From Capsicum annuum (lineage: Eukaryota > Streptophyta > Magnoliopsida > Solanales > Solanaceae): DNA of 64,000 nucleotides. Positions 24,219 to 37,195 of the stretch are shown here, one piece after another; position 1 is the stretch's first letter; each line of letters begins with the position of its first letter. The translations under genes were made by a program, and so were the position numbers. The stretch covers positions 150,885,034-150,949,033 of the forward strand of contig NC_061115.1 of the NCBI RefSeq assembly GCF_002878395.1, given 5' to 3'. The notes under the pieces were generated by a model that was given only the letters and a program-made list of their open reading frames with translations, was not told the origin of the DNA and did no database searches.

Positions 24219-27200
24219 GACATGATCTGGGCATGAGTTCTATGGAATATGGTCATAACAACGAAAGACATGCACTCTATTTTGAGGAATCCTCAGCTTG
24301 ATTATCATTGATAAAAGACATGATCTGAGATTTTTGCCGGACCTGAGAATAGAATAGAAGCGTTCTTCGCATTAAATGATATATCCACTAGCCCTTAACT
24401 ATATCCATACTTCTCCACTACGCTTTCAGCCATGAATACCTCACTTCAACTTTTTAATCTTATAATTCCCCCATTAAAAACATAACTACAAGAGCCTACA
24501 TATATTTTCATAATTCTTCCATATTGAGGCCAAACTCGGAGTAAAGGAGTGGTAGCTTAAGCTATGGGACCCAATATTTTACACCCCTCCAAGAATATTA
24601 CTCTACCTTATCACTATAATCAAACAATCTCAGGTCATCAAGAAGAAGTACTAGTCATATAACAAAATAGTTTATGTATCTATCATCATAACATTCAAGC
24701 CTATCTTTACTGCACCCAATATATGGATTTCCCTATCATAAAACCAAAAACTTCAATCACTATAACTATGGTTTTCACTATATCTCCCTTCTTAATTAAC
24801 TGACATAACGAAAGTTCATCTTACTCTTCAATATTCATCTATAACCCTAGCTCGAGTATACACCCTAAAATTTCATAATAATGGAAATTTACTCTCTTAT
24901 CTAAAATATAATTATGCTTCAATAAACACTACCATCCTAGCATAAGGAGGGTCACCAAGGGACTAGAGTACAAGCATCAGGATTGGGAGCAACACTGATC
25001 AATGATGACTCCTATTTATCCTACTACTCAAGGCATGACCTATGAAATGAGATACAGTACATGGTATGAAATACTTCATAGCGACCAGCTAGATTATAAA
25101 AGGAGTCGTTTGGACAAAAACATATATAACATGAGTTATTTGTACTAGGCATATTCTGAAACATGAGTGCATATATCATGGGTCATATAACATAAAGTCG
25201 TGATTTATAAATTAAATAAATAAGAAAAAGATACCGCTATCGCTTCTTATTCTAAGAACTTTGAATGGTCATGTGTTTGCACAGATAGCATCACTTTGGG
25301 CTAAGAAATGACATAAAATTAGTTGGTAACATATAGAGAGTATAGTTTCTTATAACAAAACATAAAGTGATACATGAGTTGAACAATCATGAGCATCATA
25401 ACATAGAGCTTAAATACCCAGAAGCTTGGGTTTTTTAGAACCATTATTGGTTCTAGTTCAAGGGTTGGAGCATGGACAGAAATTTCATAGAGAACTCAAA
25501 CCTTCTACAAAGGCACAATTTGAATACATAAGACATTGGTAGAATTCCCTCTTAGATTGAATTAGGAGGAATTTTCTAGAGTTAGAATAGAGTTATCATG
25601 GCTCTTCCCTAGAACTCACCATCACAAGAAAATTTAAACTCTGCCTTAGTTCATAAACTCCCCCGTAGCTCAAAGGTCACCATCCTAGACTTGAAAAAAT
25701 ACCCTCTAATTGAATCTACAAGCACAACACTTATCATAATGGATTTATGAATATATACATGAACTCTAGCTCGCCCTGATAATTTATAACATGAAGAAAC
25801 TAAATTCTTTCAGGGTCATCCCCCTTAGGGATACTAATCTTAACTTTCGCTATCCTCTATAGCCATCACCCTATAACTCACACTCTCATGAGCATACATA
25901 TCCATATTTCTTAACATATAACAATTCATTATCCACTCCTCAGTATACTAGCGTTAACCCTCTAATTGTGTAACCTTATAATTTAATAAAAAATTTTGAA
26001 ACTATACCATGGGCTCAAATCATCTATCAATATTTTCCTCAATTCAACTCAAAAGAACACCATATGACAACTCCCTAGAATTCTCCATCTTAGGAAATCC
26101 AAGAACATGAACTAGGTACACATGGAACTTATACCCTTGAAACCTCATCTAACAACATGATACCTGAGGTTAAACATATTCTTATAAACCTAACGCTTTT
26201 ATCCATCTAATGACTTAGCCATAATTCATCGCTTCAACACTTGTCGTCATGCATATATCACAATTATCCACTAAAATTTTTCACAGGTTATAAACCTAAG
26301 CTCTTCTACACATCAAATCAAGCCTACTAATTACTACCATAATTCTCACATCACTATCCCTGAGCTAACAGTCTTATCACCACAATCACATCTAAAGTTT
26401 AAGCTAAACATCTATTAAGAATAATGAATTGCCCATGAAACATCCTACATACTGAATCAATCCATCAAAATATCTAACAAATTGATAAATCTAAAATCTT
26501 TATTCCATTTAACGATGTCCTACGAGCACTTCTTCTTGAAAACATTTCTACTATGCCTTATAATTGGCTACACACTTCTTACCAAGTAGATAAGCTTACA
26601 ACTGCTAGCTAAAATCATCAAGGAACTCTTGGTGTAGTAAAACTTCATAATCAGGATAGTTGATCTTACTCTTAAAACATAACCCATTATGGTCTATTAT
26701 AACATTATCCATCCTCACATCACATCTACTTAACCGTACATTCCTTTAACTACCTTTAAAATCCTATAAATATCACTGAGTCCCCTTTATAAGAATTCCA
26801 CATCTCAAATAAATTCTAAATAACCATACTTTTCATTTTCTCTACTAACTACTATAAAATATACACATATTTCTACAACCATAGAAAATCACGATATGAG
26901 CATACACCCCCAAGACTCACTTCATGATACACGATTACAGTTACCCTTTTCAAACAAAAACTACCCCTACTCTGACTTTTAAACTTGTGACTTCATATCA
27001 CTAACCTTGGGACTATCTTATTATTCATAGGTTAAAATAACCCAATTTTAATAACCTCATAGATGGAATTAATATCCTATCATTCAGATACATTATTTAC
27101 CCTTAAGTAAGACATTTGCAATAAAGTTTTTGAAAATGGATGAATACACCTCTTACCTTAAACTAAAACACATGATTCATAAGGAAAAAGGTACACAATT

Positions 27201-27454
27201 GAATACATCTATTTTGATGCACTAATGGACTCTGTTCATATCCTTGTCCTATTTCATATGTTTTTGATCACACAATAAGAAACCACACTATTAGGAATCT
27301 ATCTTTTGTACTTTTATTGTAGATAATGAGGCATAGCAAAGAGATAGAGCAAGAAAGGAACTTAGATAAATTTATATACACAACACTATTTCATGATCTA
27401 TAGCATGAAAGAATGACAAACATTTCTAAAAATGCCATGTAGCCTCAAACCTAT

Positions 27455-27485
27455 ATAAGTGTGGTGCACTACACACCAATAAAAG
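27455..27485 (-). promoter_or_regulatory. Leader block with GTGCAC palindrome, element D
   Basis: GTGTGGTGCACTACACAC can form a GTGTG/CACAC stem with GTGCAC (27464-27469) in the loop, 53 bp from the primer-binding site. The flanking 'cctatataagtgtgg' and 'tagcctc' also match the other leaders. Confidence 0.5.
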
Positions 27486-27521
27486 GGACCCAACTCAACA
27501 CGACCTTGTAGACACCCAACG

Positions 27522-27545
27522 AACCTAAATTATGCTCTGTACCAA
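27522..27545 (-). other. Primer-binding site of element D (tRNA-iMet type)
   Basis: On the minus strand TTGGTACAGAGCATAATTTAGG directly follows the LTR end GGGTTGTCACA. It is a diverged TGGTATCAGAGCC site with a short insertion before TTAGG. Confidence 0.7.
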
Positions 27546-27548
27546 GCT

Positions 27549-29703
27549 TGTGACAACCCAAACACGGTCATGGTTGTGATAGATAATCTCAAGACTACCA
27601 TGATCTAAAGACAACACTTTTAGCCTTACTTTAATAGCTCCATAAATGTAATCAATGGAATCCAAGAAAAATAGCAATAAGAAAGATAGATAATCCACCT
27701 AATAATTCCAAGAATCAAACAAACAAATAATCCAATAGTTATCAACAAAGTCTCTAAACCAAGAATACCAAACATAGTTTGGACATTCCCCCGACTATGA
27801 CCAAAAAGAATTCATAATTCCAACAATATGGAAGAAACCTAATAAAAAGATACGACTTTTCAAAAGATGAAGGCTCACCAATTCATAGAAACTTAATCGA
27901 TTACCACACCACCTAATTCTAAACAAGGGCATTAAAAGAACTCTCAAACCCTAAGTACTAAAATAACGTAGCATCTAAGGATGGTGAGTAGGGTGAGCAG
28001 TGGCATGTAACTCAAGGGAAAAGTATAAAGTTGTTAACTTACAAAAAAAATAGTCAAAACCACATACACAACATGTATATATACATATATATGATGTCAG
28101 GATAGGGACAAGGTCCATAAATAAGAGATTTTAAACCATTAAACTATAATATTTTGCTCGCTCCATCCTAAGGCACCCATAGGCTATATGGGTTTGACTC
28201 TCCCAGTCGGAAGGGGCATAGTGTATTAGCTTCACGTATTGAGAAAACTAAGGAAAAGCTAAAGACACCAAGGTGATGTCCATCAAAAATATAAAGTGTG
28301 CATCAACCACACAATAACATACACACCCACATCGGCAGATATGGTTTTTAGTGTTAGCCCCACCCGGGATTATACTATTATGGTGAGTTACACAATTACC
28401 TTTAATCCACTAATTAAAATAGTTTGCACATAAACCCAACCATTGACCAAGGAGTATGTATTAAGGCATTTTCCAACATGGTATTATCATATCAATATGC
28501 CTGCATGTTAATTCAATTATTCCAAACCGACTCATATAACCATTAGACTCCTAAGTTTTGTTTTAAATCTAAAACCATAGACACAAATGACATTTCAAAA
28601 CCATTGCTATTCATTAATACTTTAATGCAATGCAATATTTTCAATGGACAGGTTAATCTATGTGAATATTTATATTTAAAACCATGATTGAAAAATGGTT
28701 TAAGGTTAATGCCATTATTTAGCAAAGATTTCATCAAATTAGGGAACTCATGTCCCCCACTCAAACCATTGTAATCATGCTCCAATTTTGTCCAAAAACC
28801 ATAAATTTAAAGCATGAATAAAATATTTAAAACATGGGAAAAATATTTATAGTGTTAAATACGAAAAACCCTCAACTCAAGTTCAAACACATTATTATTA
28901 TAAACACATATATACTAAGTAAATAACTGTCACAATGTAAAAAAAAGAGTTAGGCATGAGCAACATACTTTTTAATGGAGCGATTTTTTGTAGAACTTGA
29001 ATTTGAAGATTCTTTAAAGTTGAACCTTAAGAAAACCCTTATTTTGTTTCCCTTAAGAGCAATAGAAAACTGTTATCTAATGACTAAATAGCCTTTAAAG
29101 GGTGATTTAAGTCATGAGGGAGGGGTTTGGAGTTTGTAAAATAAAATAATTCCCCAAAAGAAATAGAAAAGAATCACAGGGATTCTTCAGTTGATGCCTA
29201 GTTTTTTAACCTACCAATTTGGTGACAACTCATCAACATAATCGTCATTATCTAGCTGATTTTTCATTTTAATGGTTACAATTGATGATTTGGGTTGATG
29301 CCTCGTCACCAAGTGATGGCTCATCAACTTAGTTATCACTTATTTGATACCTCATCAACTTAGTCATCACCTTATGACAATCAACCTTATCCTAGTAAAA
29401 TAAGAATAACTTTCTTCTCCGATACCAAATTAAGGTGAAATTAGAGGCATTGGAAATATTACTTAAACACCTTTCATTTGGTTCATAGTAGGCCATCTAA
29501 ATCTTTATATCCTAGAAATTGTCCGTTGGAATTTGACACAATTAGGTACATCCACTAAAAACTCAATCGGTAGAAAAGTTTTCAACTAATCATTGAGTTG
29601 GGAGATTTTTATGATCTCATTTAATCTCTAAAGATGTTCTAACACTAAAGAATTGTCCATAACACTAATATTGACATGGAATCATTGGGTTTGGGTCTTT
29701 ACA
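27549..29703 (-). mobile_element. 5' LTR of element D (LTR family 1)
   Basis: This 2.16-kb LTR starts TGTAAAGACCCAAACCC and ends GTTTGGGTTGTCACA on the minus strand. It holds the family block 'cacccataggctatatggg' (28173). Its U3 array (about 29180-29395) uses the words GTTGATGA and CATCAAC, for example 'gatgcctcgtcaccaag', 'gatggctcatcaac' and 'gatacctcatcaac'. A short minus-strand ORF at 28543-28785 lies inside the LTR and shows no domain. Confidence 0.82.
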
Positions 29704-31110
29704 TATAGCAAAAGATTGTTAAAATTCTAGTCCAAAAATGTAAGGTGTCATACTCCACAATCTCAAAATACTGGTATTCTATCAAAATAGCAATCTACAA
29801 ATTATTATGACGAAAATAAGAACTATATTTCTATATAAAGGTTTGGATCAAAATTCAGGTCATGAACAGGCCATGAGGCCAGCAAATGGAATGCAAAATT
29901 GAATCCATCACTAGTTTCCTCAAACAACAATAGATGTGGTGCTAAAAAATTGTGCACAAATGATGCATAAATTAGGTACCAATTTAGCCTCTAAGTTCTA
30001 TTGATTTAAACACCTAATTTTTAAGAATTTACTTTGAATTAAGATGGAAATTAATGGAAACATTAATGGGTAAAGACAAAAGTGTGTTAGGATGGCATAC
30101 CTTAGATTTAAATGATGATTCCCCACTTTTTTCTCTCGTCATGCTCTAAAAATATTGTAAAATATTGAATAAGGAATAAGAATAATCAGATGAGGAAAGC
30201 GGATTTAGCATCCTCCAGGTGCCTTTATAGTGGTCATTTATCTGCTTAAGATACTATCAATTAAGGGACAAAATTTTGCTAAAATAGTAAGGACATGCAT
30301 TGCGAGCACCGATAAAGTGGTCTATTAGACTCTAAAATAATGTCTGCTTAAGCGATCCTTGACCACGAAGGTTGAAATGACCCTTAAGATAAAATACTTG
30401 GTATGCCTATTAGATCATATTAAACTTGGTTAATATCTTGTAAGGGATAGTTGAGGTAAAGGACCATTTAAGGTAAGACTTACTAGTTGACTCGATGGAT
30501 TAGCATTATTTTTAAGATTATGGCTCTATTCTTTTGTCACTTGTGTATTATTAGGCCCAAGGTAGTAATTACGATATTAGTTGGATTCTAGATGAGTGAT
30601 ATATCCTTATAAAGGATGTGTTTTAGTCTATCCACACATTGATACATACAATTATATTTTTTGGATACAGGGTATGGCATACATATAGTTTGGTACATTC
30701 ATTCTTACTTAGTGTTATGATTCCAACTAAAAATATAATTTTACTACTATTTTCCTAAAGAGGGATTTATTCCCACTTATAACTTTTTAAAATTGATTTT
30801 TTAAAATGGGAATCATAGTATCCTAATGGATAATTTAGGAGCTTTAGGAACTAAAAATTATATTTTAGAAAAGTGATCGTGATTGATTTTGGACCATGAT
30901 TTTACCACTATTATTACTTTAGTCAATAGAGATTCTGGCCCCTTCTACACTTTTATGATTATTTATTACCAAAGTTTTCCCAAAATAATGGATTTACAAA
31001 CTTCTAATCTATAGCCTCAGTTTGAGTCTGTGCATTTATTTTATATATGTATCTCTCCAGTACAAGATGGAGTAGATTTATAATGATGATGATTGAAAAT
31101 CCTTGATTGG
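29704..31110. other. Unassigned AT-rich stretch with an LTR-like word array
   Basis: I see no coding sequence. Around 30200-30400 words such as CTGCTTAAGCGATCC, TGCTTAAGATA and ATAAAGTGGTC recur. They resemble the CGCTTAAGCG-type U3 arrays of some solanaceous LTRs, so part of this stretch is probably a degraded LTR, perhaps on the minus strand. I could not place LTR ends or a TSD. Confidence 0.35.
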
Positions 31111-32686
31111 GACCATATCACTGTATATGTGCACTCCTAAAACCCTCAGGGCTCGCTTCAACTTTGAGATGTCGTACTGGAGAAGAGAGGTCACCATAGG
31201 TCCTGTCTTTGTGATTCGTTGAGTTGGAGGAGGTATATACATTAGGTATGTTATGTTGGTTATATTTTTTTATAGTACTATAGATTTACTTGCATTTGTT
31301 CACACATGCCCAATTCCTATCACTAGTATATTATTTTATACCTATATCTATCAGCCTTCGGGAGGGTTGCATTGGCATAGGTTATGAGTTTTACTTGATG
31401 CGTGTTATGTGTGGGTTGAAATTTATAGTTTTTTTTTGGCTTGATTAAGGTATTGTTTTTTCAGACTATCAAATTACTATATTGTTGTTATTATGGTTAG
31501 GTCACGATAGGCTGATTATAAACTAATACTACAGCTGGAGGTATAATTCTAATTCCTTTATTCTTATTGTTATTTCATTATAGATAATTTTCTGATGGTT
31601 AGACATTGTTAATATATAGATATATATGTATGTATCTAGCTATAGTAATACTATATATCCCTCTTTTCCTTTATATATTCATATTGTATAATCATTCCTT
31701 GCCCTTTTATACTACTATATATCCTCCTTCTACCCTTTATATGTACATTAGCTAATGATATATGGTATAGTACTTTAAATCCTAAATACAACTAGAACAG
31801 GATCATTAATCCTTATTTTCTCTCTAGTTTTACTATGTTTGCTCTATGGATCGTTTCTTGTAATTGATAATCTTGCTTACATGACATCTATATTTGCATT
31901 ATCTTTTGAACTTAGTCAGTAGTTTACTATTGGGTACCATGTTTTTTTTCCTATCTTATGTGTATGTATGTATCTAGCTATAGTATTACCATATCTCCCC
32001 CTGTTTCGTCACTTATTGATATTGTATATCCATTCCTTGGACTTGTATACTACTATACAACCTTCTTCTAACCTTTATTTTTATATTAACAAGTGATATA
32101 TGGTGTAGTACTTTAGTTCCTTAATATAGCTCGAATAGGACAGGTTATCATTATTTACAATCTGGTTTTATTATGTTAGCTTTCTTCATAGTTGACATCA
32201 TTTATATTTTCGTTTGCATGATATTTATATTTACATTAGGTTTGGAGGTAAATAGGTAGTTTCTTACTGAGTACCATGTGTTTTATATTCATACTAACTT
32301 TTAAAGCCTTCAGATCATTGTACGAGTTCTTGCCATTGTCGTGTGCATCATGCGGAGTAGCTATGGATCAGAGATATAGGTTGAGTTCATAGCATTTGGA
32401 GTATTACTATTGTCCCTCTTATGGATTGGATTGATAACTATGTTGTACTCAAAGATTGTTGTACCTATTTATTCATTTAGTACTTTCAAATGTATTCTTA
32501 TTATATTATAAGCTCTTGTACCAGCTTCACCAGGTTTTGAGATATCTATATATATATATATATATATATATGCCCTTGTACCATAGTTAGTTCATATTTT
32601 TCTTTCATTCTTTTGACTATGTGTTGGCTTATTCACAGTTGGGTTATTGTAGGTGCCATCATTTATTGAGAAATTGGGTTGTGACA
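31111..32686 (+). mobile_element. 3' part of a degraded LTR of a third family
   Basis: The stretch ends 'aggtgccatcatttattg...AATTGGGTTGTGACA', the typical ending of a group of plant Ty3/Gypsy LTRs. An LTR ending of the same style closes at 55228. No primer-binding site follows, so it is a 3' LTR or a solo LTR. The start cannot be fixed. Two pieces near 31620-31760 and 31960-32110 resemble each other ('tgtatgtatctagctatag' and 'gatatatggt.tagtacttta'), pointing to an internal duplication of about 0.35 kb. Confidence 0.5.
32547..32571. repeat. (TA)12 microsatellite
   Basis: An uninterrupted TA run within the degraded LTR; likely polymorphic in length. Confidence 0.9.
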
Positions 32687-33509
32687 ACATATATAAGAAT
32701 ATCACCATATCAATAAATACATTATGGTATTGTATAAATGTATGGTCCTAACACAGTATTTTCTGAAGTGTAAGGCAAGAAAAGAAATACAACAGAAGAT
32801 TATAGAAAAAATTACTTAATTTGAAAAAAAAGTTACGATCTCATTCGTGGATACTAAATATGGCTAATACAACCTCTTATTCTATTATAACATAAGTTAT
32901 AGCAACACCTTAGAAACTTCTTATTGAGGCATTACTATGATATGTGTTTGTGAGTGCTTTGTTGCAAATGCTTTTTTGATATTACTACGCATTCAGAGAA
33001 ATATATCCCCAACGTAACCACCTGTTTCTATCTTTGATACATTCTATTTTGATATACATATATATTATGATGTGAAATCTAACAGAGTCAATATATCTTC
33101 AATGCTATCTTTTATAGGGTTGACTCATATTTTTAACCTAATTTATAAGATTTTTCAATGACAATTTATTTTTACTTAAATTATTAATTTATGATGTCTT
33201 GCATATGCAGTACACGTTACCATAGAGTTTGACATGTTTCACGCTATAAAATATACTAATAATATTTTCAAGTAATAAAATGGACATCATACTATTGGTC
33301 CACTATTTGGTTAACATAAAAGACAATAAGCCATTGTAATACTTACTTATCTATCTATAACATTAATCACCAACTTAAAAGATAAAAGATATATACGAGA
33401 TTTATTTTTAGTTTATGAATCTTGTGTTATTGAATAAACTAATCTCTAGATATGTATGTCTCACCTGTAGTCAAATTGGCATACAAATATGCACTGTCAC
33501 ATTTGTTGT
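32687..33509. other. Unassigned AT-rich spacer
   Basis: I see no ORF, repeat family or RNA gene here. It sits between two retroelement ends and could be a remnant of older host DNA or of a very old element. Confidence 0.4.
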
Positions 33510-34470
33510 TGTAACACCACGAGACTACCCCTGGATGTTACACATTGTTTAGAATCACAAGTGATCCTAAGATAACCCATGATTCTTGCATAACTCATGA
33601 GAAACTGAATAAAATACATAAAACTTCAACCAGTAAGAGGAAGATATGCCATTAGGTGAACTATTTTAATACAATACTATTTAAAAATATTTTCAACACT
33701 AATTAAACAAAAAAATGAAACTTAATAAATCAACTCTGACTTCCTGTCAATGAATCTTCTACTAATACTTCTAATAGGTAGCTGGGATATAACCTCAGCC
33801 ATCCTTAATCAATAGAACTAAATAAAACATATAATACTAGAACTACAGTTGAATTGAGTCCTCAATTAAAAGAACTAATCACCTGCTAGCTAGAAGCTGC
33901 ATACTCTCTGATTATGATGTGTGGGCTAAAACTGGTGCCTACATTATAAAATAAGGTAGCCAAACATAAGTATATATTGTCAGTACTTATGGAATGTACT
34001 GAGTAAGTGGGGGTGAATCCAATAAGTAAAACTAAATCAATGTACAATCTTAAAACATGCATGCTAAGTGTAAATGAAATCACCAATAGATTGAAATAAA
34101 TTGAGAAATAGGGAAATGGCGCAACATGGAGACATCGTGTTGCCACATTATTTGCGACCTAAAAGTTTGGCGCAACGTGGAGAAATCACACTAGGACACT
34201 GGAAAAAGGAAATTGCCAATTTATCTTGGGGCACAGCGCGCCTCTGACCAATATGGCATTGTTTTACGATCGGGAATTAAAATAGTCATAACTTTTTACC
34301 CGGTTATCGAATTTGGGCAAATCTTATATCGATGGAAAGATTATTGAATTTCTTACATGAGAAAATGTGAAAATCTTAAAAATTCCTCATGGAATAAACA
34401 TCATTCAATTTAGAATTTAATACTTGACATTCTTGATACAAAATTAGTTAGGAAACTTTAGGGTATTACA
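33510..34470 (-). mobile_element. 3' LTR of the middle chromovirus (short or mosaic)
   Basis: On the minus strand it starts TGTAATACCCTAAAG and ends GTGGTGTTACA. The first 0.37 kb (34100-34470) aligns closely with 53200-53568, for example 'catactttttacccggtta'-type text and 'cttatatcgatggaaag'. The remainder differs and is much shorter than in the 2.1-kb partner LTR. The polypurine tract lies at its inner edge. No matching TSD is visible (GTTGT on the left, TCTAC on the right of the partner). Confidence 0.75.
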
Positions 34471-34484
34471 ATATTTTTCCCTTG
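34471..34484 (-). other. Polypurine tract of the middle chromovirus
   Basis: On the minus strand CAAGGGAAAAATAT immediately precedes the 3' LTR, with the upstream context 'gaggacaaatgttcc' shared with the LARD polypurine tract. Confidence 0.7.
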
Positions 34485-34831
34485 GGAACATTTGTCCTCG
34501 AATGAGACTAATTGAGAGGGGAGAAATGATAAACCAAGTACACACTGAATATGAACACAAAAATATGACTACATAACTGACATTTTTGAGATTCATACAG
34601 ATCATGCATATCTAATGCATGATTTCATGACTGAGCTGATACATGAATTCATGACAGAGTGTACAGATAAGTTGATCACACATATCAGATGCATGAATAC
34701 ATGATAAAACTAATTAATTGACTAATATTTCTAATAACTGAGTCTTCTCATAAGGAAAATGCATGTATGATGCATGTACTCATAACTAATCTGATGCATG
34801 AACATATAATTGGATATGCAATGGTACTTAG
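34485..34831 (-). mobile_element. Middle chromovirus, non-coding 3' interior
   Basis: This segment lies between the polypurine tract and the inserted Athila/Tat-like element, and matches 9760-10000 of the LARD interior. It ends at the TSD copy CTTAG (34827-34831). The other side of the interruption continues at 46558 with the second CTTAG. Confidence 0.8.
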
Positions 34832-36471
34832 TGATAACGCTCAAACTACACCTCTCTTATTGGACTGTAACCGATCATTATCAATATATAACCCAACTAG
34901 GTTGGTGTCGAGTCCCACATAGAATATGGTGTGAATTTGAGTTATCTGCAGGTTAATCAACTGATAGTTACCAATTTCATGTGAATGGGAGTTTTTTCAA
35001 AGGTAGCAAATAATTACTTCTCAATTTAGTGTTTGAAATCAATATGATAAGGGAAACCATAGTTATCTTCACTATGGGTGTTGGTATTTGAAAGGCACTA
35101 GTAACGGTTGAAGATTCTTGTGGTAGATTGGAACAATAGACTATACTTGTTAAAGTTATGTCAAAATATTTTCAACCTATTTAGACATTTAACCACCTAA
35201 TTATTTCAAACTTATGGAATTTATATTTCATAATAGGATGTTATCTCAAGTTAACTAATCTTCTTACAACATTAATTATTAAATGGAAGTTTGATGCTTC
35301 CAAGTCCCTCTTGATAATTTACTTATTACTAGGGTTGATTTCTTATCTCAAGCAAATAAATAATAAGCAAGGCCTATTATTTCCTAACAATAGTCAAAAT
35401 ATAAGATAATGCAATTAAAAAAAACTTTCTACCATTATTAGAATCTTGAACACTTAGTTACATTCCAAACCCAAACCCATAGATCCCACAACTCGGGTTA
35501 AGGGAATTTAGCTACTAATAATATAATAAGCAAGGAAACAAGTTAAATTCATAATTTGATAGATTAACTTACAACAAGATGAATAGCAACAAGTATTTCT
35601 CAGATTTCATCACAGTAGAAAATCCACAAAAAAAAGTAATAATAATTTCTCCAAAAGTAAACTATAAAGTTGCAGAGAAGACTAGAGAGAAAACTTAAAG
35701 AAAACGTGAAGTTCCAGATCCTTAGAAAAACCCTAAATTATGCATTAAATACTTTAGGATAATTATGGAAATAAATCATAGATTACAGATCCTTTATCGC
35801 ATAGGTGTCGATGATGTGTGATGCCTCATCGGGAGTCTGACAACTTATCAGAAATGTCATAAAATTCTTCTCTAAGTTTGATGATTTCTGCCTTAGTCTG
35901 ACGATGACACTCTGACGACTTATGAGGAATTTGATGACTTATCAAAATTATCATTAGGTCCTCTTCCACTTTCATGATTTTTTCCTTGGGATGATGACAG
36001 TACTGACAGCATATCAGACTCTTCAAGGATTATCAGGGAATGTCATCACACTTCTACTCATACTACCTCACACTATCTACAACTGATTTTGATTCTTATA
36101 ACTTATCAGAATTGTTGTCGTTTCTTTACTTCAATTCCCAATCCCTACCTAAGCCTAATGAAGAGCCTGACGACTTATCATAGGTCATCGTTACTTCTTC
36201 TAATTGAATCCCATTCTCTGTCTAAGGCTGACAACAACTCTGATAACTTATCTTAAGGATGAAGACTTATCGGACAAGTCGGTAACCTATACTTCCCTTT
36301 CTACTTGCTCAGAAATTAACTCTTTTACTTCTATTATATCGGGTTCTCTTGCATCTTGACTTCTACTTAAATATGAAAGAGAAAATAACTAAAAACAACA
36401 AAATTTGCTTAAGACTTTGCAATTATTCTCAGGTAAAAGCCTCAAATGTGTTAGCATCTGCTCACACATCA
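34832..36471 (-). repeat. 3' LTR of the Athila/Tat-like element
   Basis: On the plus strand it runs TGATAACGCTCAAAC to CACACATCA, with the TSD outside. It aligns with 44921-46557 over its length. The U3 (35800-36300) is packed with TGACGACTTATCA-type words. No convincing polypurine tract is visible at its inner edge. Confidence 0.88.
35800..36300 (-). repeat. U3 word array (GATAAGTCGTCAG words), 3' LTR
   Basis: The word CTGA(C/T)GACTTATCA and variants recur about every 30-60 bp in this half-kilobase, for example at 35838, 35931, 36170 and 36262. The partner LTR has the same array at 45880-46380. One minus-strand open stretch here (35826-36026) is an effect of the repeat, not a gene. Confidence 0.65.
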
Positions 36472-37024
36472 ACACATTTAACTTAAAAGAACTGGTTGTA
36501 CTCAAGCAACTAAAACACAACCAAGAGGATGCAAGGTATATTAGACAGTCAACCATCCATATTATTTCAAAACATCTTTACCATCTCCATGGTCAATTAA
36601 TTTAAAAAACAACTGTGCATATTATTGAAGAACAACAATGCGACACACAGGAATCAACATATGGCATCAATTCAGAAACAACAACCATGCATGTACCAAG
36701 ATTAAACTATCCAAATAACTTAACAACTACCAACATGACCAGTATGCCCTCAGTATAATAAAGTCCCACTTTTCTTATATCAGAGATCACATATGTAACC
36801 ATGGGAGCAATCAGAAGACGCTCATTCTCAGAATGAAGTTCCAATTAATTTGTAACAAATACCATAGGCTTTCCATTATTTTAATAATCAAGATTTACAG
36901 ACTAGTCAGTTAGGATCATTATAGGTCTTCTCTTTGGCTTATAATGTAGGCTAGGGGCTGGTATGATACTGGATGATATTTAAAGTGACTAAGCATCCTT
37001 GACACTACACTAGCTTCTAGGGTC
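36472..37024 (-). other. Athila/Tat-like element, 3' non-coding interior
   Basis: No recognisable domain is present. Stop codons interrupt all frames apart from short stretches, and the plus-strand open stretch at 36405-36605 spans the LTR edge and looks fortuitous. Confidence 0.6.
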
Positions 37025-37195
37025 TCATATATTAACCTTTTTTAATTCTTCTCTTTTCTTGGTCACACATATTACGATTGGTGCAGTCTTTTCTACAATC
37101 ACTTCTTTTTTTTTCACAACTTTTCTTTTCATGTTCTTTGTCACCGCACCCATCTTTTTATTATTTTCTTTTATTCTACCTTTATCCATACTCAT
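37025..37195 (-). CDS. Small lysine-rich ORF (56 aa), uncertain
   Basis: An uninterrupted minus-strand ORF starts MSMDKGRIKENNKKMG and ends REELKKVNI. Roughly a third of the residues are Lys or Arg, with the basic run KRKVVKKK that would suit nuclear localisation or nucleic-acid binding. It lies between ORF2 and the 3' LTR of the Athila/Tat-like element, where such elements sometimes carry extra reading frames. I do not recognise a family. It may be a remnant of a longer protein or chance in A-rich DNA; being open among broken neighbours is weak evidence given its length. Confidence 0.25.
   Translation of the reverse strand: MSMDKGRIKENNKKMGAVTKNMKRKVVKKKEVIVEKTAPIVICVTKKREELKKVNI

Larger units (their letters stand above)
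24219..27548 (-). mobile_element. Element D: non-coding interior, truncated on the 3' side
   Basis: On the minus strand this 3.3-kb stretch follows a tRNA-iMet-type primer-binding site and LTR D. I see no gag or pol motif in any frame. It shares a segment ('ggagcatg...aatttcatagagaac...gcacaatttgaa', 25462-25535) with the LARD interior at 12495-12560, although D has a family-1 LTR. D has no 3' LTR in the window. The interior ends where LTR C begins, so C probably inserted into D. It is best called a second LARD-like interior. Confidence 0.65.

Noticed and set aside
29743..32686. A single LTR from TGTAAGGTGTCATA (29738-29751) to GGGTTGTGACA (32686)
   Set aside because: The flanks show no matching 5-bp duplication, and the stretch seems to mix pieces of opposite orientation; kept as separate degraded parts.
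35826..36290. Repeated 'gacgacttatcag' units as a CRISPR-like or satellite array
   Set aside because: Units are degenerate, irregularly spaced and on both strands, and are confined to the LTR U3 and the spacer before ORF2; a regulatory word array explains them better.
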